Shown one piece after another: positions 31,132 to 42,165 of a DNA stretch of 57,726 bases. Position numbers and translations under genes: made by a program. How positions within the stretch are numbered: the stretch's first letter is position 1; each line of letters begins with the position of its first letter. Source of the stretch: Chara braunii (Eukaryota; Streptophyta; Charophyceae; Charales; Characeae); NCBI GenBank assembly GCA_003427395.1, contig BFEA01000460.1, positions 32,139-89,864 of the forward strand. Direction: 5' to 3'. Below the pieces are notes generated by a model. It worked only from the letters and a program-made list of their open reading frames with translations. It had not been told where the DNA came from and did not search any database.

Positions 31132-31307
31132 GGGTTGGGAACGTGAGGCAGAGGTCACTGTCGGGGAAAGCAAAGGTCATACCGAGAATAAGGGAAGCAG
31201 AAGAAAAATAAAAATGGGACTAGAAGTCTAATCTGCGCGCCGAAACAGTCTTTTAAGTTCGGGGAAAACCCCATGGCCATGAATCATTTATCATTTCGTC
31301 TAGTTTC

Positions 31308-31308
<1 letters not shown>

Positions 31309-31359
<51 letters not shown>

Positions 31360-31360
31360 T
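31309..31360. repeat. (TTA)n microsatellite in the 3' LTR
   Basis: Counterpart of 12950-12999. Confidence 0.95.
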
Positions 31361-31444
31361 AGGGCTGATTTTCCTTCCGCAGATGTCTGACGCGATCCTT
31401 TCTGTTGATCCTGTCACTTCTGGAAAGAGACCAACGGTTCGAAT

Positions 31445-31789
31445 TTGAACCCGAAACTACCAAATGGACTGACCTCTCGCTACCCCTCTGCAGTTAATCT
31501 GCTCGGTGGAATATCACGCGGCTGGGCCCCAAAAGAGGGGCGACCCGCGGCCGCATTGGTAAGAGGCGTATCACCCCCTATAGAGGGTCATATGCCCCCT
31601 CCTTTCCATCGGACACGGACACCCAACTGGGATAGGCCCACGCTGCCTTTTAAATGGGGGAATACGGCCATCGGGATCCCGTTAGATCGCCAATTTTTCT
31701 ATGTAATCGATTCGGAAGGACTAGTGATTTGTAGTAAACTGAGTGTCATCCTGCATGCGACTGTTGGGTTTCAGCCTCAAATGATTTAA
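31445..31789 (+). pseudogene. 3' LTR counterpart of the 13023 ORF
   Basis: Continues the protein of the 5' LTR ORF from about its codon 22 (NPKLPNGLTSRYPSAVNLL); the start MSDAI lies upstream at 31383 in a different frame. Function unknown. Confidence 0.35.
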
Positions 31790-31887
31790 AGAGAAATAAA
31801 ATTTAACTTTAGTTTATTTGTAGCTTCGAAAAGACTTTGCTAAAACTCCCCGTTTAGTACACAGGGAACCGCGGCCTCTCTGAACTC

Positions 31888-31894
31888 TATAAAA
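31888..31894 (+). promoter_or_regulatory. TATA-like box 1 in the 3' LTR
   Basis: TATAAAA, matching 13510-13517. Confidence 0.5.
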
Positions 31895-32025
31895 TGAGAC
31901 TACCCGTGGATCTTTCGACAGGTTCGTTGAGGCTATCGCGCTGGAAGAAGAGATAGTGGCAGGGCGCTGAGATTATCGGCCCTTGGTAACCTGCACCCTA
32001 ATAGCCTGTTTCTCTCTAGTGTAGC

Positions 32026-32418
32026 GTGAGAGTAGAAGTATTAGTACTTGCACCGGCTATTGCAAAGACTGCGGCTATGGCAGGCCAGAGCGGGTTGTAT
32101 GGTTATAGGCCGAGTCACCTGAGATTTTACTGGAGTTGGGAGCCAATGAGCGGAGAGGGTGCCACGGTGGATGCATGCCTAAGCTACAGTAAAAGTGACG
32201 ACTTGGCGTTGGTGAAGATAAACATCTACAGGGGTAAGGAGCGAGAGATGAGGGGAGACGAGAGGGTGCAAAAGTCGATTACCGAGGCCCGTGACAGGGC
32301 AGAGCGGATGTTCAGAAGGGATGGAGTGACTGCTCGGTTAAAATCTACTGTCACCAACCACAACATAGAAACTTTAACAGGCACGACGGAGTGGGAGCAA
32401 CAGGAGCTGGACAGGTAG
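32026..32418 (+). pseudogene. 3' LTR counterpart of the 214-codon ORF, truncated
   Basis: The same protein as 13660-14304 up to codon 130, then a TAG. The remaining sequence is still collinear in the DNA to about 32680. Confidence 0.4.
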
Positions 32419-32841
32419 TCGCAAGGAGAGTCAGAGATGAGTGAGAGGGGGGCCGCTCAATCTGGGCCTGGCTGGGACCAAGAGAAGTACCTCGCTGCTC
32501 CAGCAGAAAGGGACAGTGATACCAGAGATTGAGAGACGGACCTCAGGTCCTGGAATAGACCAGGCAAGGTCCTGAGGTACCACCTAGTCCCGAAGCCGGT
32601 GGAAGATGGACCAGAGGCTAGTTCGGCAAGAGGCAGAGTGAGGTCAGCAGAGGCTGGACCGTCAAGAGAACGACGTGTGTAGGCTGCTGGTGGTGTGCAA
32701 GGTAATTGCGTGCAAGGGGACTTGACGCGGGGCACTAACTAAGGGCTGGCTAGACTTAGTGACGGGACGGTTGGCAGAAGCACGAGGTAGAGGCGTTAGC
32801 GGGACGCGGTCCTTTTTCAAGAGATCAGCTCGGGAGGGACA

Positions 32842-33075
32842 ATGAGGTGGACACTACTCGGAAACACACGCGTGAGCTGCACATGCGGAGTGGGTGCGTA
32901 CTCGACAGTTGACGTCCGTGGCTGGGCTACCCTCTTCGAAGGGTGCTCTCTCTTCCGTCCTCCATGCGTGCATGCGCACGTTCTCAAAAGGGAGAAACCT
33001 CCGGCTCTCGTGACAAGGTTGGCTCATGTATTGCAGTCCGAGGGATGGGATTACCAAGAGAGGCGGCGCGAGTAG
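32842..33075 (+). CDS. 3' LTR counterpart of the 77-codon ORF
   Basis: Same length and frame as 14464-14697, with a handful of amino-acid changes. No domain recognised. Confidence 0.3.
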   Translation: MRWTLLGNTRVSCTCGVGAYSTVDVRGWATLFEGCSLFRPPCVHAHVLKREKPPALVTRLAHVLQSEGWDYQERRRE

Positions 33076-34204
33076 GTTGGAGCGTGGTGTAAGGCAGTTA
33101 TTCGCGGTAGAGGTCGGTGCGTGGCAGATGATTTGGGGCCAATGCCATTAGGCGTCAAAGTGATCAGATAGGCGCGCGGGGCAGTGGCGAGCACAGGCAG
33201 TCGACGGGTGATGCGTGACAGGGACAAGAGACGCGTAACAAAGGTCAGCGGGAGGCATATGCAGGAGAATAATTCTGTGGGTGTCAACTGCTATCTCTGT
33301 GCGCTCGTGTGGTAATGGAGTCTGTTGAGCACAGAGCTCGCAAGAGGTTATGTGCGAGAGAAATGAGGGACGTGTGAGTGCGACAGGAGTGAGAGAGAAG
33401 TTGGTGATGTCAACGGTAGTCTCTACATTTGCAACACAAAGATGAGCTACAGTGAGTGAGACGGAGACTACACACCGAGGTTGGTGATGGCTTCTTGGTT
33501 GTCATCACCCGCCTAGTATGAACTCATATTGTGCATTCGTTAAAAGACCTAGTATGAGCGTTGACGACAGAATGTACTCAATGTCTGTCTCCTCGTAATG
33601 TGATGCGTGAGGGAACGAACGGTACTTCTCGTCTCGCTACAGACTTCGCCAACGTCAGCTTCATCCTCCAGTTGGCTAACTGAGAAGACTCCAGTATCGT
33701 ACCTCACCGAAGTGATCGATGAGTTGGCGAGGGGTTGACGTCGCTCGCTCCTCAGCATATCTCAGGTTGGCTTACGGAGTTGAAGCTTTTATCGACTCAC
33801 TTTTCGTTCATCCTCACAGTGACCTGTATTATGTCTTACAGAGTTACTAAAGAGGATCTCGCATAAGGGAAGCCTCAACATGTCAGTAAAAGCGATTAAT
33901 GAGAGAGAGGCCGGAGTTATCAGGTAATCCTGACGTTAGTGAGAGGAATGGTTCAGTCTATCCTGCATTGGCCTCTTCATCGCGGTCAAACGTTAATAAG
34001 AACATTAGCTGATATCGTTCTCATAATCTGGAGCATGGTTGGCAGTTTACTCTAGATTGGCGAACGATGAGAAAGTTATCGAGTCTTACAAAAGTATTTA
34101 TTACTCGACGATTATCGATCAGTAGATTGGTCACTTTTTATCTGCTGATGAACAACCTATTGGTGGTAAATGGAAAGACCTCGTTGAAGATGGTCGATTG
34201 TGTC

Positions 34205-34214
34205 TATATAAAAA
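34205..34214 (+). promoter_or_regulatory. TATA-like box 2 in the 3' LTR
   Basis: TATATAAAAA, matching 15811-15820. Confidence 0.45.
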
Positions 34215-36266
34215 CCCTTTTAAAGTGTGCGTTCGTTAATCACCACTCTCATCCAGTGTGAGTGTTGATCTAATGACAAGCTTAAGGATTAACGAGCTCA
34301 GCATATCTTAATTTGAGCTAAGCTTGACAACAAAGAGGGCGGGGTTCCTTTCTCTGTGTTCTCTATGAATTCTTAATCTCAAGCCAGTAGCTCATTTTCG
34401 CCTCTCGTCTCTTGAAGGTTATCGACCATTTCAGGCGAGCTTTTGATGAACACTGGGTTCACTGTCCAGCCTGTTAGTCAAAAGTACACTGTCAGTACAA
34501 AAGATAAAAGTATCAAAATCCAAGAAAACCCTGAGATAACTACGGTTGCTTGATGGGGAAGAAACGGGCGATGCTCCGAAAAGCGGCATACCTCCTTGCC
34601 AAATTTCTGATCGACGGGGACTAACTCTGTCTTGAAGGACACCGAACTGTTTATGAGTGAGTGTCGTCTCAAAATCTTTCCTGTTCGTATTGAAAACGAG
34701 ATCTGGTGAGGGTAACCCAACTGAAAGTCAGTAGGAGGACGATCATGAGTCGTATAAACGAGTGCAAAAATCTTTGCGGCGTTTAAACAAAACTGTTAAT
34801 TGACGACATGGACGTGGAATTTCCTACTGAGAATGCTCAAAGTTGACTCTGGACTCTGGTCAGCTGTATTGTTGCCCCTGTCTAATAATTTGATGCAAAG
34901 TCTGGGCTCTGTGAATTGGTTAGCTGTTAGCAACCCTTCTAAGTTGTGTTAGAGCACAGGAAGGGCCGTGTCTATTACCTGGGCAAGATCCCCTGTCGGA
35001 AGCCCTTCGTGTATCGAACGATCCAAGCTTGTCGATCTAATCTGTGGTGGTCAAACTCTCTCAAGCACTTCATGGGTACTACCTGTACTATGAGTATTAC
35101 GAGAGAGAGTTGATGCCATTAGCGTTGTGCAGGTGCATCCTACTAGGTCCGGACCCTAGCAGGGAACATCAATACCGCTCTTGCCAAGCCTGAGCAAAAG
35201 AGGACATATCAAACTTCAAACAAAGCCAGCATTCCTTCGGAACAAGTCACTCATTAAGTTGGCAGTGCAGAAAAACCTCCTCTCTTCTTTTTATGGATGA
35301 AGATTAAACATTAACTCCAACTACGCCATTGAAGTCACTATGTTGTGAATACTGTCAGAAGTCAGAATGGAAAGTCAGTCCTATACTGCCTTGAGGAAGA
35401 ACCACAAAACGATCAAGATGAAGCTTACACTTGAATCCGAACCATTTAAGTAACTCGCCAATTTTAGTAACTAATGGTTAGCTACCGCCCTGGTCAAGTT
35501 CAACCCACCTAGCAGTCAGCGATCAAAAGGGTATTGAAATCTTTAGCGTTTGGTTACATGCTTTGAACCCCTGCTGTAAAACACGAGTGCCTGGAATCTC
35601 ATCCCGCTCTAGTAGGCAGAGAGCAACCGCAGAAGACTCTCTCATGGTACGCTGCATACCCTATTCATCCGGAAGTTAAGTCATCGTTGGAAGACTCAAA
35701 CTTCTGGCAACACTCGGGAGTAATGTTGGGACTCCCTTAAAGAAAAGCTTGTTTTCAGTGATGCTTGGTATGCCACTCATAAGAAAACTTATCTTTCCGC
35801 GGCAAGCAGTTATTTATCAGAGTCGAAAGCGACTCACCCCGGAAGCATCTGAACAGAAATTACTTCGTGCAGCTCTAACCAATCCCGAGCCTCTGTAAAA
35901 CCTTCAATAGAGCATTTAGCAAGCGCCTCCTAAAACTACACTCCGAATTCTGGCACCATGTAATCAACTGATTCGCCAACTACCTGTTCTCTCTAACTAT
36001 CTGAGATCCCAGGATAACATCGTGACAATCCAAGCATTCTCTCACGGAGTTGACAGAAAGGAGAAGGGAAAAGCTGCTGGTCACCAAACTGTTGTAAATC
36101 TGGAACGTTGAGCAACTCTCTCGTCTAATGACTGCATTTTGCCATAGGAGAACCATGCTCACTGTGTACTCGCAGTGAGCATCATCTTAGTGTTTTGGCA
36201 CCGTGTTTTCTGTCAGGGAAAAGGGGTAATTTGATCGTCCTCAGAGTAACGAGACCCAACAAGAAA

Positions 36267-36521
36267 ATGAGTGACGCTAGCACAATTAGAGTGACCTGGT
36301 CGCTGCGTCAGAGCACGGCAGGAGATTGGAGAGGGAGTGCGGTCGGGGAATACAATCAGCAAACAATAGCCACGATGAAGTATGCACTGACCTCAGTAAG
36401 GAACCACACTAGAATCGAGTATACCTATTACTTGCACGACAAATACGATAAATTGTGTGCCACCGTCTCCTCAATAGGGTCGGTTGAGGAGGCTAGAAGA
36501 ACCATTTGTGGGCGCCAGTAA
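36267..36521 (+). CDS. 3' LTR repeat domain A ORF (84 codons)
   Basis: Begins MSDASTIRVTWSLRQST, then EYNQQTIATMKYALTSVRN, EYTYYLHDKYDKL, SIGSVEEARRTI. Counterpart of 17953-18186 with seven extra N-terminal codons. The MS-acidic start resembles MSEINPIAVDHS of the main LTR ORF. A pyrimidine tract and CAG lie about 50 bases upstream. Confidence 0.55.
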   Translation: MSDASTIRVTWSLRQSTAGDWRGSAVGEYNQQTIATMKYALTSVRNHTRIEYTYYLHDKYDKLCATVSSIGSVEEARRTICGRQ

Positions 36522-36781
36522 AGTGAGCTGTCATCAGACAAGAGCAGGGTAGGAAGAGTTGAATTGTACCAGAAACTGGTATCGATCAAGCATGCAGCAA
36601 ATCGTTAGGCCGAGAGACAACGGTGAACCGTTAGAGCACAACAACAACCATAGTTGAACTAGCAACCTAGAGACAACCAACAACAACAGTCAGCAGTCAT
36701 CAGTGATCATTTTACTAATCGGGACTAATGCAGACTCAGCAGTAATGTGTGACTCAGATGTGGTAAGAATTTTCTTGCACA

Positions 36782-36985
36782 GTGCATCAGGGTCCTGCCA
36801 GTGAGGGTTGGGAAGAGTTTCAGTGTCATACCACACTCACGAGAGAACGTGCTCTGACACTAGTGAGGAATCAGACAAAGATTGAGTACACCTACCATCT
36901 TCACGGGACAGATGGCAGGCAGCGAGCTACTTTCTCCATGGTGGGCTCGGTTGAGGAGGCCAGAAAAGCTTCCAGTGGCCATTAG
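36782..36985 (+). CDS. 3' LTR second copy of repeat domain A
   Basis: Contains RERALTLVRNQTKIEYTYHL and FSMVGSVEEARKASS. Here the frame is open for 67 codons, against a broken counterpart at 18508-18663. Tandem to 36267-36521, so domain A is duplicated in the LTR. Confidence 0.5.
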   Translation: MHQGPASEGWEEFQCHTTLTRERALTLVRNQTKIEYTYHLHGTDGRQRATFSMVGSVEEARKASSGH

Positions 36986-37109
36986 TAAGAAAGTTCAGCA
37001 GTCAGAGACATTCATAGGGCAGGGACATAATAGATCAATGCAATCAGATTGAAGTTCAGTTTATTTATTCAGACTTTCGACAACAGTTAATATGAACACA
37101 AGACAATGT

Positions 37110-37330
37110 AAACAAATCAGATCGACATTAAGATCAGCATTCAGATCAGCATTCAGATCAGCATTCAGATCCGCATTCAGATCATCATTCAGAACAGTAA
37201 TCAGAAACCAACAATCAGGAAACGACAATCAGAAAACGGCAATCAGAAAACGACATTAAAAAAACGCCAATTCGGAAGCAACAGTTAGAAACAGCAACCA
37301 AAAAGTTTTCAGAGGCAGCATTCGGTGAAT
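37110..37330 (+). repeat. Minisatellite in the 3' LTR
   Basis: ATTCAGATCAGC occurs several times in tandem (37139-37190), then variants of GACAATCAGAAAAC. Counterpart of 18785-18970. Confidence 0.8.
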
Positions 37331-37431
37331 AGCATTCAGAGCAACACTCGGAACGGTATTCAATTAAGCATTCACGAGCCCGTCAATCAAGCAGTCCTTT
37401 CTCTCTGTCAGGGGTAACTATTTAACAATAC

Positions 37432-38109
37432 ATGAGTGAGATCAACCCCATCGCAGTTGACCAGTCGGTCCTTGACAGCCTCAATATGATCGCTGCCAAT
37501 GAGAGTTTCCCCCACAAGTACGTCATGATTGATGGGTTCAAGCGTGAAGACCTATCTATCTTCATCGTTCTCACTGAGTTCGCTGAAGGTACAGTCAGTG
37601 ACCTACGGATCTTCCAGAAAAAGGGGAACGAGGCACACCCTCATTTTGATGCGGCGTGGGCCGCAACAGCTGGGTATGTGCAATGGAAAGCCGAAAGGCT
37701 CCAGGGGAGCACAAAGCTTGTCTATAGCTTTTACCCTAAGCTTTTCGCTGACTATCCCAAGCCACCGGTCCCATACTACCTTACAGACGACACTTACTGG
37801 GGTGGACTGGTGGACTTGGCCAAGAGATACGTGTCGCCAGCAGAGATTGACTATGAGGCAGTGACTGAGCCTTCCGAGTTTCTGCATCTTAGGAGGGGCA
37901 TTTTCTCTCAGCCATATCTCCCGACTCTATGGGAGGAGTTATGTGCCATAGTTGACTTCCGTATCATGGGACTTGGATGGAAGTGCATAGAGCTTGGAGG
38001 CGTGGAAGCCACAACCTCAGAGAGTACGAAGGCATGGCAAGAAGCCCAAACGACAGGCAGCAAAGTGACAGATGGAGTGGAGTTCAGAGCGATGAGTGAG
38101 GACTCTTGA
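37432..38109 (+). CDS. Main LTR ORF, 3' LTR copy (225 codons)
   Basis: MSEINPIAVDQSVLDSLN start; blocks SFPHKY, IFIVLTEFAEGTVSDLR, AGYVQWKAERL, PPVPYYLTDDTYWGGLVDLA, then a hydrophilic tail rich in Thr/Ser/Glu (EATTSESTKAW) that the 5' LTR copy loses by a small insertion. It is the longer and probably original version. Paralogous to the pre-gag units at 20598-21959. Function unknown. Confidence 0.65.
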   Translation: MSEINPIAVDQSVLDSLNMIAANESFPHKYVMIDGFKREDLSIFIVLTEFAEGTVSDLRIFQKKGNEAHPHFDAAWAATAGYVQWKAERLQGSTKLVYSFYPKLFADYPKPPVPYYLTDDTYWGGLVDLAKRYVSPAEIDYEAVTEPSEFLHLRRGIFSQPYLPTLWEELCAIVDFRIMGLGWKCIELGGVEATTSESTKAWQEAQTTGSKVTDGVEFRAMSEDS

Positions 38110-38362
38110 TTGGTGCTGGCCATGCGCTCTTCCATATGTACTCCCTGAAACTATTATGAGTTTTCATTCTTTCCTCATTCATTTGATCATGCCATGACTC
38201 GAGTCAGTCGGTCTTGCTTTCTTGCATTGTTTTTGCTCGATGATTGCCATCGTGGATGATTCTGTCACAGTTCTGAAAATCAGATTGACATAATTGATGC
38301 ATGCATAGCACCCCATAATTTTATTATTTTTATTTGCATAATTCTCTACTGTTCTGAATCAA

Positions 38363-38368
38363 AATAAA
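38363..38368 (+). terminator. Polyadenylation signal near the 3' LTR end
   Basis: AATAAA, matching 20024-20029. In this LTR it would end the element's transcript. Confidence 0.5.
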
Positions 38369-38779
38369 AGATTCCTAAGACCGCGGACCGGCGAAGACCA
38401 CGATTGAAGGGTCTCGCTCGAAGCCGGACGCACACAATAGGAAGGGATTTGCTTTATTTAATTTATTTTATTTATTGCAATCACATACAAAATCCTGCGT
38501 GACAGCCTTTTGGCTTTCCGGTCTTCCAAAGTGGCCCGACTGGAAAAAGTGCGACAGCGTGCGTGTGACGAAACAACCCACAATTATCTGTACGCCTTGC
38601 TTCCGCAACACAACTATATTCAACAAGTAAGGTCACAATTTTTTTCTGTCTTCAGACGAGTGTTCAAGTCACCTCAACTCATGAGGATCCCCATCCAAAC
38701 ACCAGTTATGTTTAGAAAAAAAGAATAACCAAGTTTTATATTATCTCTCTGCCTTTGTATTATCAGGGGCATAGGACAA

Positions 38780-39195
38780 GCTACCCAACTTGTGGATGAG
38801 TCAGTCTGCCCGAAGTTATTTCTCAATTTTATACTCCGAATCTTATTTCTTTTTCTGCTTTGTCTGCTACGCGCTTACATGGCTATATCTCCCAACTTAT
38901 GATGTATAGCCTGCCAATGATATAATACATAAATAAATATATCACATTTTATACTCTGGTTCCAATCATATTCACGACTCATGACTTGGTCACACCAGCT
39001 TATGGTGTGACTAGCCTCTGTCTGTGTCCCCTAACAAATAAACATAGATTTGGACACACACACTCAGAATGTGCCCCACTATGTTCAATAACAAAAGAAA
39101 GCAAGGACTCAGAGAACCTAGCTTATGGGTCTCATCTTCCAATCAGAAACCCTAAGAAAAACATGCGACTGGGCCGTCCAACTTATGGAGCGTCC
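38780..39195 (+). repeat. Continuation of the CAACTTATG hairpin array
   Basis: Units at 38787 (ACTTGTG), 38895, 38998 (GCTTATG), 39121 and 39181. Arms: GGCTATA with TATAGCC (38881-38911), GTCACACCA with TGGTGTGAC (38989-39011), GAGA with TCTC near 39120. Same unit family as 12090-12410, now on the far side of the giant element. Confidence 0.75.
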
Positions 39196-40165
39196 CAACC
39201 TCTAAAAGTCAAGCAAGTAGCCTAACATACAGAAAAGAAACATAGCATTGAGTCCACACACTAAAAATTGACTCAACCTTTGGTTAACCTGGTCAAACGC
39301 AAGCAAGCAACTTTCCTCCTACAATCCTCCAATTCATTTCATATGAATTCACACAAATAAATCTAAATCATCATACGTACTTAATAATTTAAGCTTTCAG
39401 ATCAAGCCTTGAAAAAACAAACCAAAAGTAATAAGTTTTCTCAGTCATACTTTCAATCAGATAGTGGGTAGTAAAGTTTAAGGGATTGGATCACACCCGT
39501 AAATCGATTCTTATACCAGAGTGTTCCTTGCCCCCAGAACCCTGTCTGGGCTCCGGCAGAGCTCCCGCAATCGGTTGGCAGACTCCCCATCGAGTCTTGA
39601 TGCGGTCCTACGGGTTGCAATCCCGCCTGCCTCTCGTGACCTTAGACTATACTTAGAGTAAGAAGGGCAGAATGAAGGCTTTCAAACGCTCAAGACACAA
39701 GAGAGGGACAAACTCAACTCACAAGAGAGAACCTTGAAGTCTAGACGCGCGTGAGGGTCCCACAATGGCAACCGAACAGTCGTAGTAAATCTGGTTGAAT
39801 CATAGTCAAATCGCAACTTGCTGCCTCCTTACAGTCACAGGAGCACCTTCTGCAGAAACCCAATTTGCGTCCCCAAACCGTGATGCCACTCCTTCTCACC
39901 AGACCGCCTCTACGCAGCCTACAAAGATTGCATCCGAATAGAGCACACCTTTATACTCTATTCAAAATGCAGTCAAAATGCAGTAACTCACTGAGAATGT
40001 GCACTAAGCAACCGCGCACAGCAGCCATAAGCCGTGGTAACCCACAACACTTAATCACAGTTACTACCACACCACTCCTAACCATACGTAGCGCAAGATA
40101 CAACAATATATGCAGCTACCGCACCAAAATATAGTGATGCTCAGCGAAAAACACAGCTATGCGTT
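39196..40165. other. Unassigned stretch
   Basis: No supportable gene or repeat. A GC-richer patch (39530-39650) with CCCGCCTGCC-type sequence might be an LTR fragment; no partner copy found. Confidence 0.4.
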
Positions 40166-40587
40166 GTTGGACCAAATAACCTTACAAGGGTATTTGGCCA
40201 TGCTTTTGCATTTGACACAGTAACAGCGTCGACTACCATGACGGGGCCGATCTGGAATGGAAAGGGTGTGCGAGCTCTAGCGTGACACTTGAAACGATTT
40301 ACTAGGCCATTGAGGCTTGGACGAATCGGTGAGAAAATTTCGTGAATATGCCCGCGCGTTATTATGACGCGCGCTGTGATGGTTAGGATTAGTAGTAATA
40401 CCCTCTGGCCGAAAAGGTCGAGGGGATGATTGAGTTAATGCTGTGTGGGGTAGATCTACAACACACGTTGAAACTTGGCCTGATACCTGTTTACCTACTG
40501 GTACTGGGCGTCTAAAAATACCAACTGTTGCCTTCCTCTACTCGGCCTCCAAGTCGGGTACTTGGCATATTGTACTCTACTTAGTGA

Positions 40588-40721
40588 GGTACCGACTTAC
40601 CTACCACTTGAGTGTTTCCCCCGCCACGACCCTTAGATGTCGCGGCCATAGCTAGGTACCGGCCTACCCCGCCACTTGAGTGTTTTCCCCGCCGCGACCC
40701 TCAATGTCACGGCCACGGCTA
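40588..40721 (+). repeat. 67-bp tandem repeat, two units
   Basis: Units start at GGTACCGAC (40588) and GGTACCGGC (40655) and share CCACTTGAGTGTTT and GCGGCCA-type blocks. Present also in copy 2 at 55989-56122. Confidence 0.85.
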
Positions 40722-40917
40722 AGTACTGGCCCTTAGGGCCTTCCAATTAACCAAGTACCCTGACGGGTCGCACACACACTCAAGCCGACAAGCACTCAGG
40801 CAGGCATGCCGGCCGACAAGCGTGCTTGCACGCAGACTTAGAAACGGGCTCAAGCCACTAAGCGGACTGAGCCCCACTTCAATATATATCTGAGTTTCTC
40901 CTCTTCTAACCGAAGTA

Positions 40918-40998
40918 GGAGCTAGCTCAGTGGGTTTTGGTGCGGGTTAAGGATCAAGTGACTTGGGGATCGAATCCTTCCGACCCCAAGCTAGTTCC
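40918..40998 (+). ncRNA. tRNA-like unit with A and B boxes (SINE-like)
   Basis: A-box-like TAGCTCAGTGGG (40923-40934) and B-box-like GGATCGAATCC (40967-40977) at normal spacing. The ends pair as a 7-bp acceptor-like stem (GGAGCTA 40918-40924 with TAGTTCC 40992-40998, one G-T pair). CTTGGGG and CCCCAAG form a stem around the B box. I cannot draw a normal anticodon arm, so this is a tRNA-derived pol III promoter rather than a tRNA gene. TATATAT lies 30 bases upstream. A second, reverse-oriented T-arm-like sequence (GGGGCTTGAATCCGTGACC) follows at about 41045. Confidence 0.55.
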
Positions 40999-41239
40999 TT
41001 TTGGCAAGGAACTCATCTTTTGTTTCACCCGATTTCAATAGGCCGGGGCTTGAATCCGTGACCTCGAGATTGAAGTTAGTTAGAGTTCGTGGTTGTAGTT
41101 AGCCCCGTTTGAAAAATGGGGGCATGACACTTGGCAGATCAGGAAAGTTAGCTAGTTTGATTCTGTTTTTTTTTTTTTTTTCCTTTTTGATTCTATTTTC
41201 TTTCTTATTTTTTATTTATTTTTTACTTATTTTTTATTT

Positions 41240-42165
41240 TATTTTATTTCTTACCTCTTATTTTTGATTCCCGTTGTTCCTCACAAAATTCCCGTAACTA
41301 TGACTGATGAATCTGCCACAGAATCCGGGCAGATTCATTCCAACGAAATTCAGTCCGCTCCGGATGCGGCACGAGCGATTCAGCCTGACACTCTCGGGCA
41401 TGGGAAGCCAAGGAGAGGCGCACGAGGAAACTGGGAGTGGGGAACGCCCGCATACAGGGATCGGTATCGAACGGGAGTGGGAGATGGTTGCATGGCGGAT
41501 GCTCTACCGATGGCAATGGAGATGGGGTAAAAGCGCGATCAGGCGGGGCTAGAGCGCGCAAAGGAAAGGAGGTGATCACACGAGAGGAAGGAGGTAAGCG
41601 AAGGAGAAGAAGAAGGAGGAGAAGACGAAACGGAGAAGGGGTGAGGGCAATGTACCTGGCCTTGGAATCTATGGCGGCAATGTCCCGCGAGAAACGGCGA
41701 GTGGAGGTAGTGCACGCCAGCAGAGGAGGTAGCGTGCGGGGAGCAATGAAGGTGGTGCGCGGGGAGCAGAGGAGGAGCGCGCGTGCAGCTGATCGAAGAA
41801 AACCGACGTGCGATAAGGAGGAGTAGAAGTAGTAGGAGGAGGAGGAGAAGGAGAAGGGAGAGGAGGACAGGAGGTAGTACTTACCTAACATGGAAAGACG
41901 ACGACGACGATGGCGGAGACCACGATGACGATGACGAGGACTACCACGAATACGACAACTACGAAGGCGGCAAAGGGAAAAAGATCCGGTAAGTCTAATA
42001 ATCCCTCGACTGGCTCCCGTGATCTTCCACCGGTAGGATGATAAAATCGAATGAACCTACCATTAGATCGTGGAAGTATACACTACTACTTGTGTGCGAG
42101 TGCGCATGTGTATGTGTATGTGTGTGTGTGTGAGAGAGAGAAAGAGGGGGGAGTTACGTACTTGG
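41240..42165 (-). other. Pyrimidine-rich minus-strand blocks with splice-donor-like sites
   Basis: Read on the minus strand, CCCAA|GTACGT (donor at 42161), TTAG|GTAAGT (41884) and CCAG|GTACAT (41655) are each followed by C/T-rich sequence. A 197-codon minus frame (41891-41298) crosses two of these sites and is Ser/Leu/Pro-rich from the C/T content; I do not treat it as a protein gene. Pyrimidine bias favours the minus strand as transcribed. Confidence 0.35.

Larger units (their letters stand above)
12434..38556 (+). mobile_element. Giant Ty3/gypsy LTR retrotransposon, about 26.1 kb
   Basis: Two direct repeats of about 7.8 kb (12434-20217, 30796-38556) both begin TGTCG and end CGACA, the inverted termini expected of LTRs. 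A tRNA-Asp-type PBS lies four bases after the first. Between them come an array of an unrecognised domain, gag with a CCHC knuckle, protease (DSGAE), RT (YIDD), RNase H and integrase (D, D35E, GPY), the Ty3/gypsy order. All pol genes carry stops or frameshifts, so this copy is not autonomous. By eye the RT around YIDD to the thumb resembles Ty3/gypsy elements of basidiomycete fungi more than angiosperm Tat or chromovirus types, while the PBS is plant-like. Target-site duplication: CGTGT precedes the element; GCGTG then CGTGT follows it, suggestive but not clean. Confidence 0.92.
30796..38556 (+). repeat. 3' LTR of the giant element (7761 bp)
   Basis: Begins TGTCG and ends CGACA. It matches 12434-20217 with roughly one substitution per 15-25 bases in the parts I compared, a short indel here and there, and the inverted 300-bp segment. 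The divergence means the insertion is old enough for both LTRs to have drifted. Confidence 0.93.

Noticed and set aside
34478-34720. Minus-strand 80-codon ORF in the 3' LTR
   Set aside because: Not preserved as an open frame in the 5' LTR counterpart and antisense to the element.
12434-38556. Two independent 7.8-kb direct repeats (segmental duplication) instead of LTRs
   Set aside because: TGTCG/CGACA ends, the PBS four bases inside, and gag-pol between them in the right order and strand fit LTRs better.
40918-40998. A functional tRNA gene
   Set aside because: Boxes and an acceptor-like stem are present, but no normal D and anticodon arms could be drawn; the unit is repeated inside a larger repeat.
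41298-41891. 197-codon minus-strand ORF, with a same-length partner at 56677-57270
   Set aside because: Ser/Leu/Pro-rich because the strand is C/T-rich; most differences between copies change the amino acid; it runs across donor-like sites. No motif.
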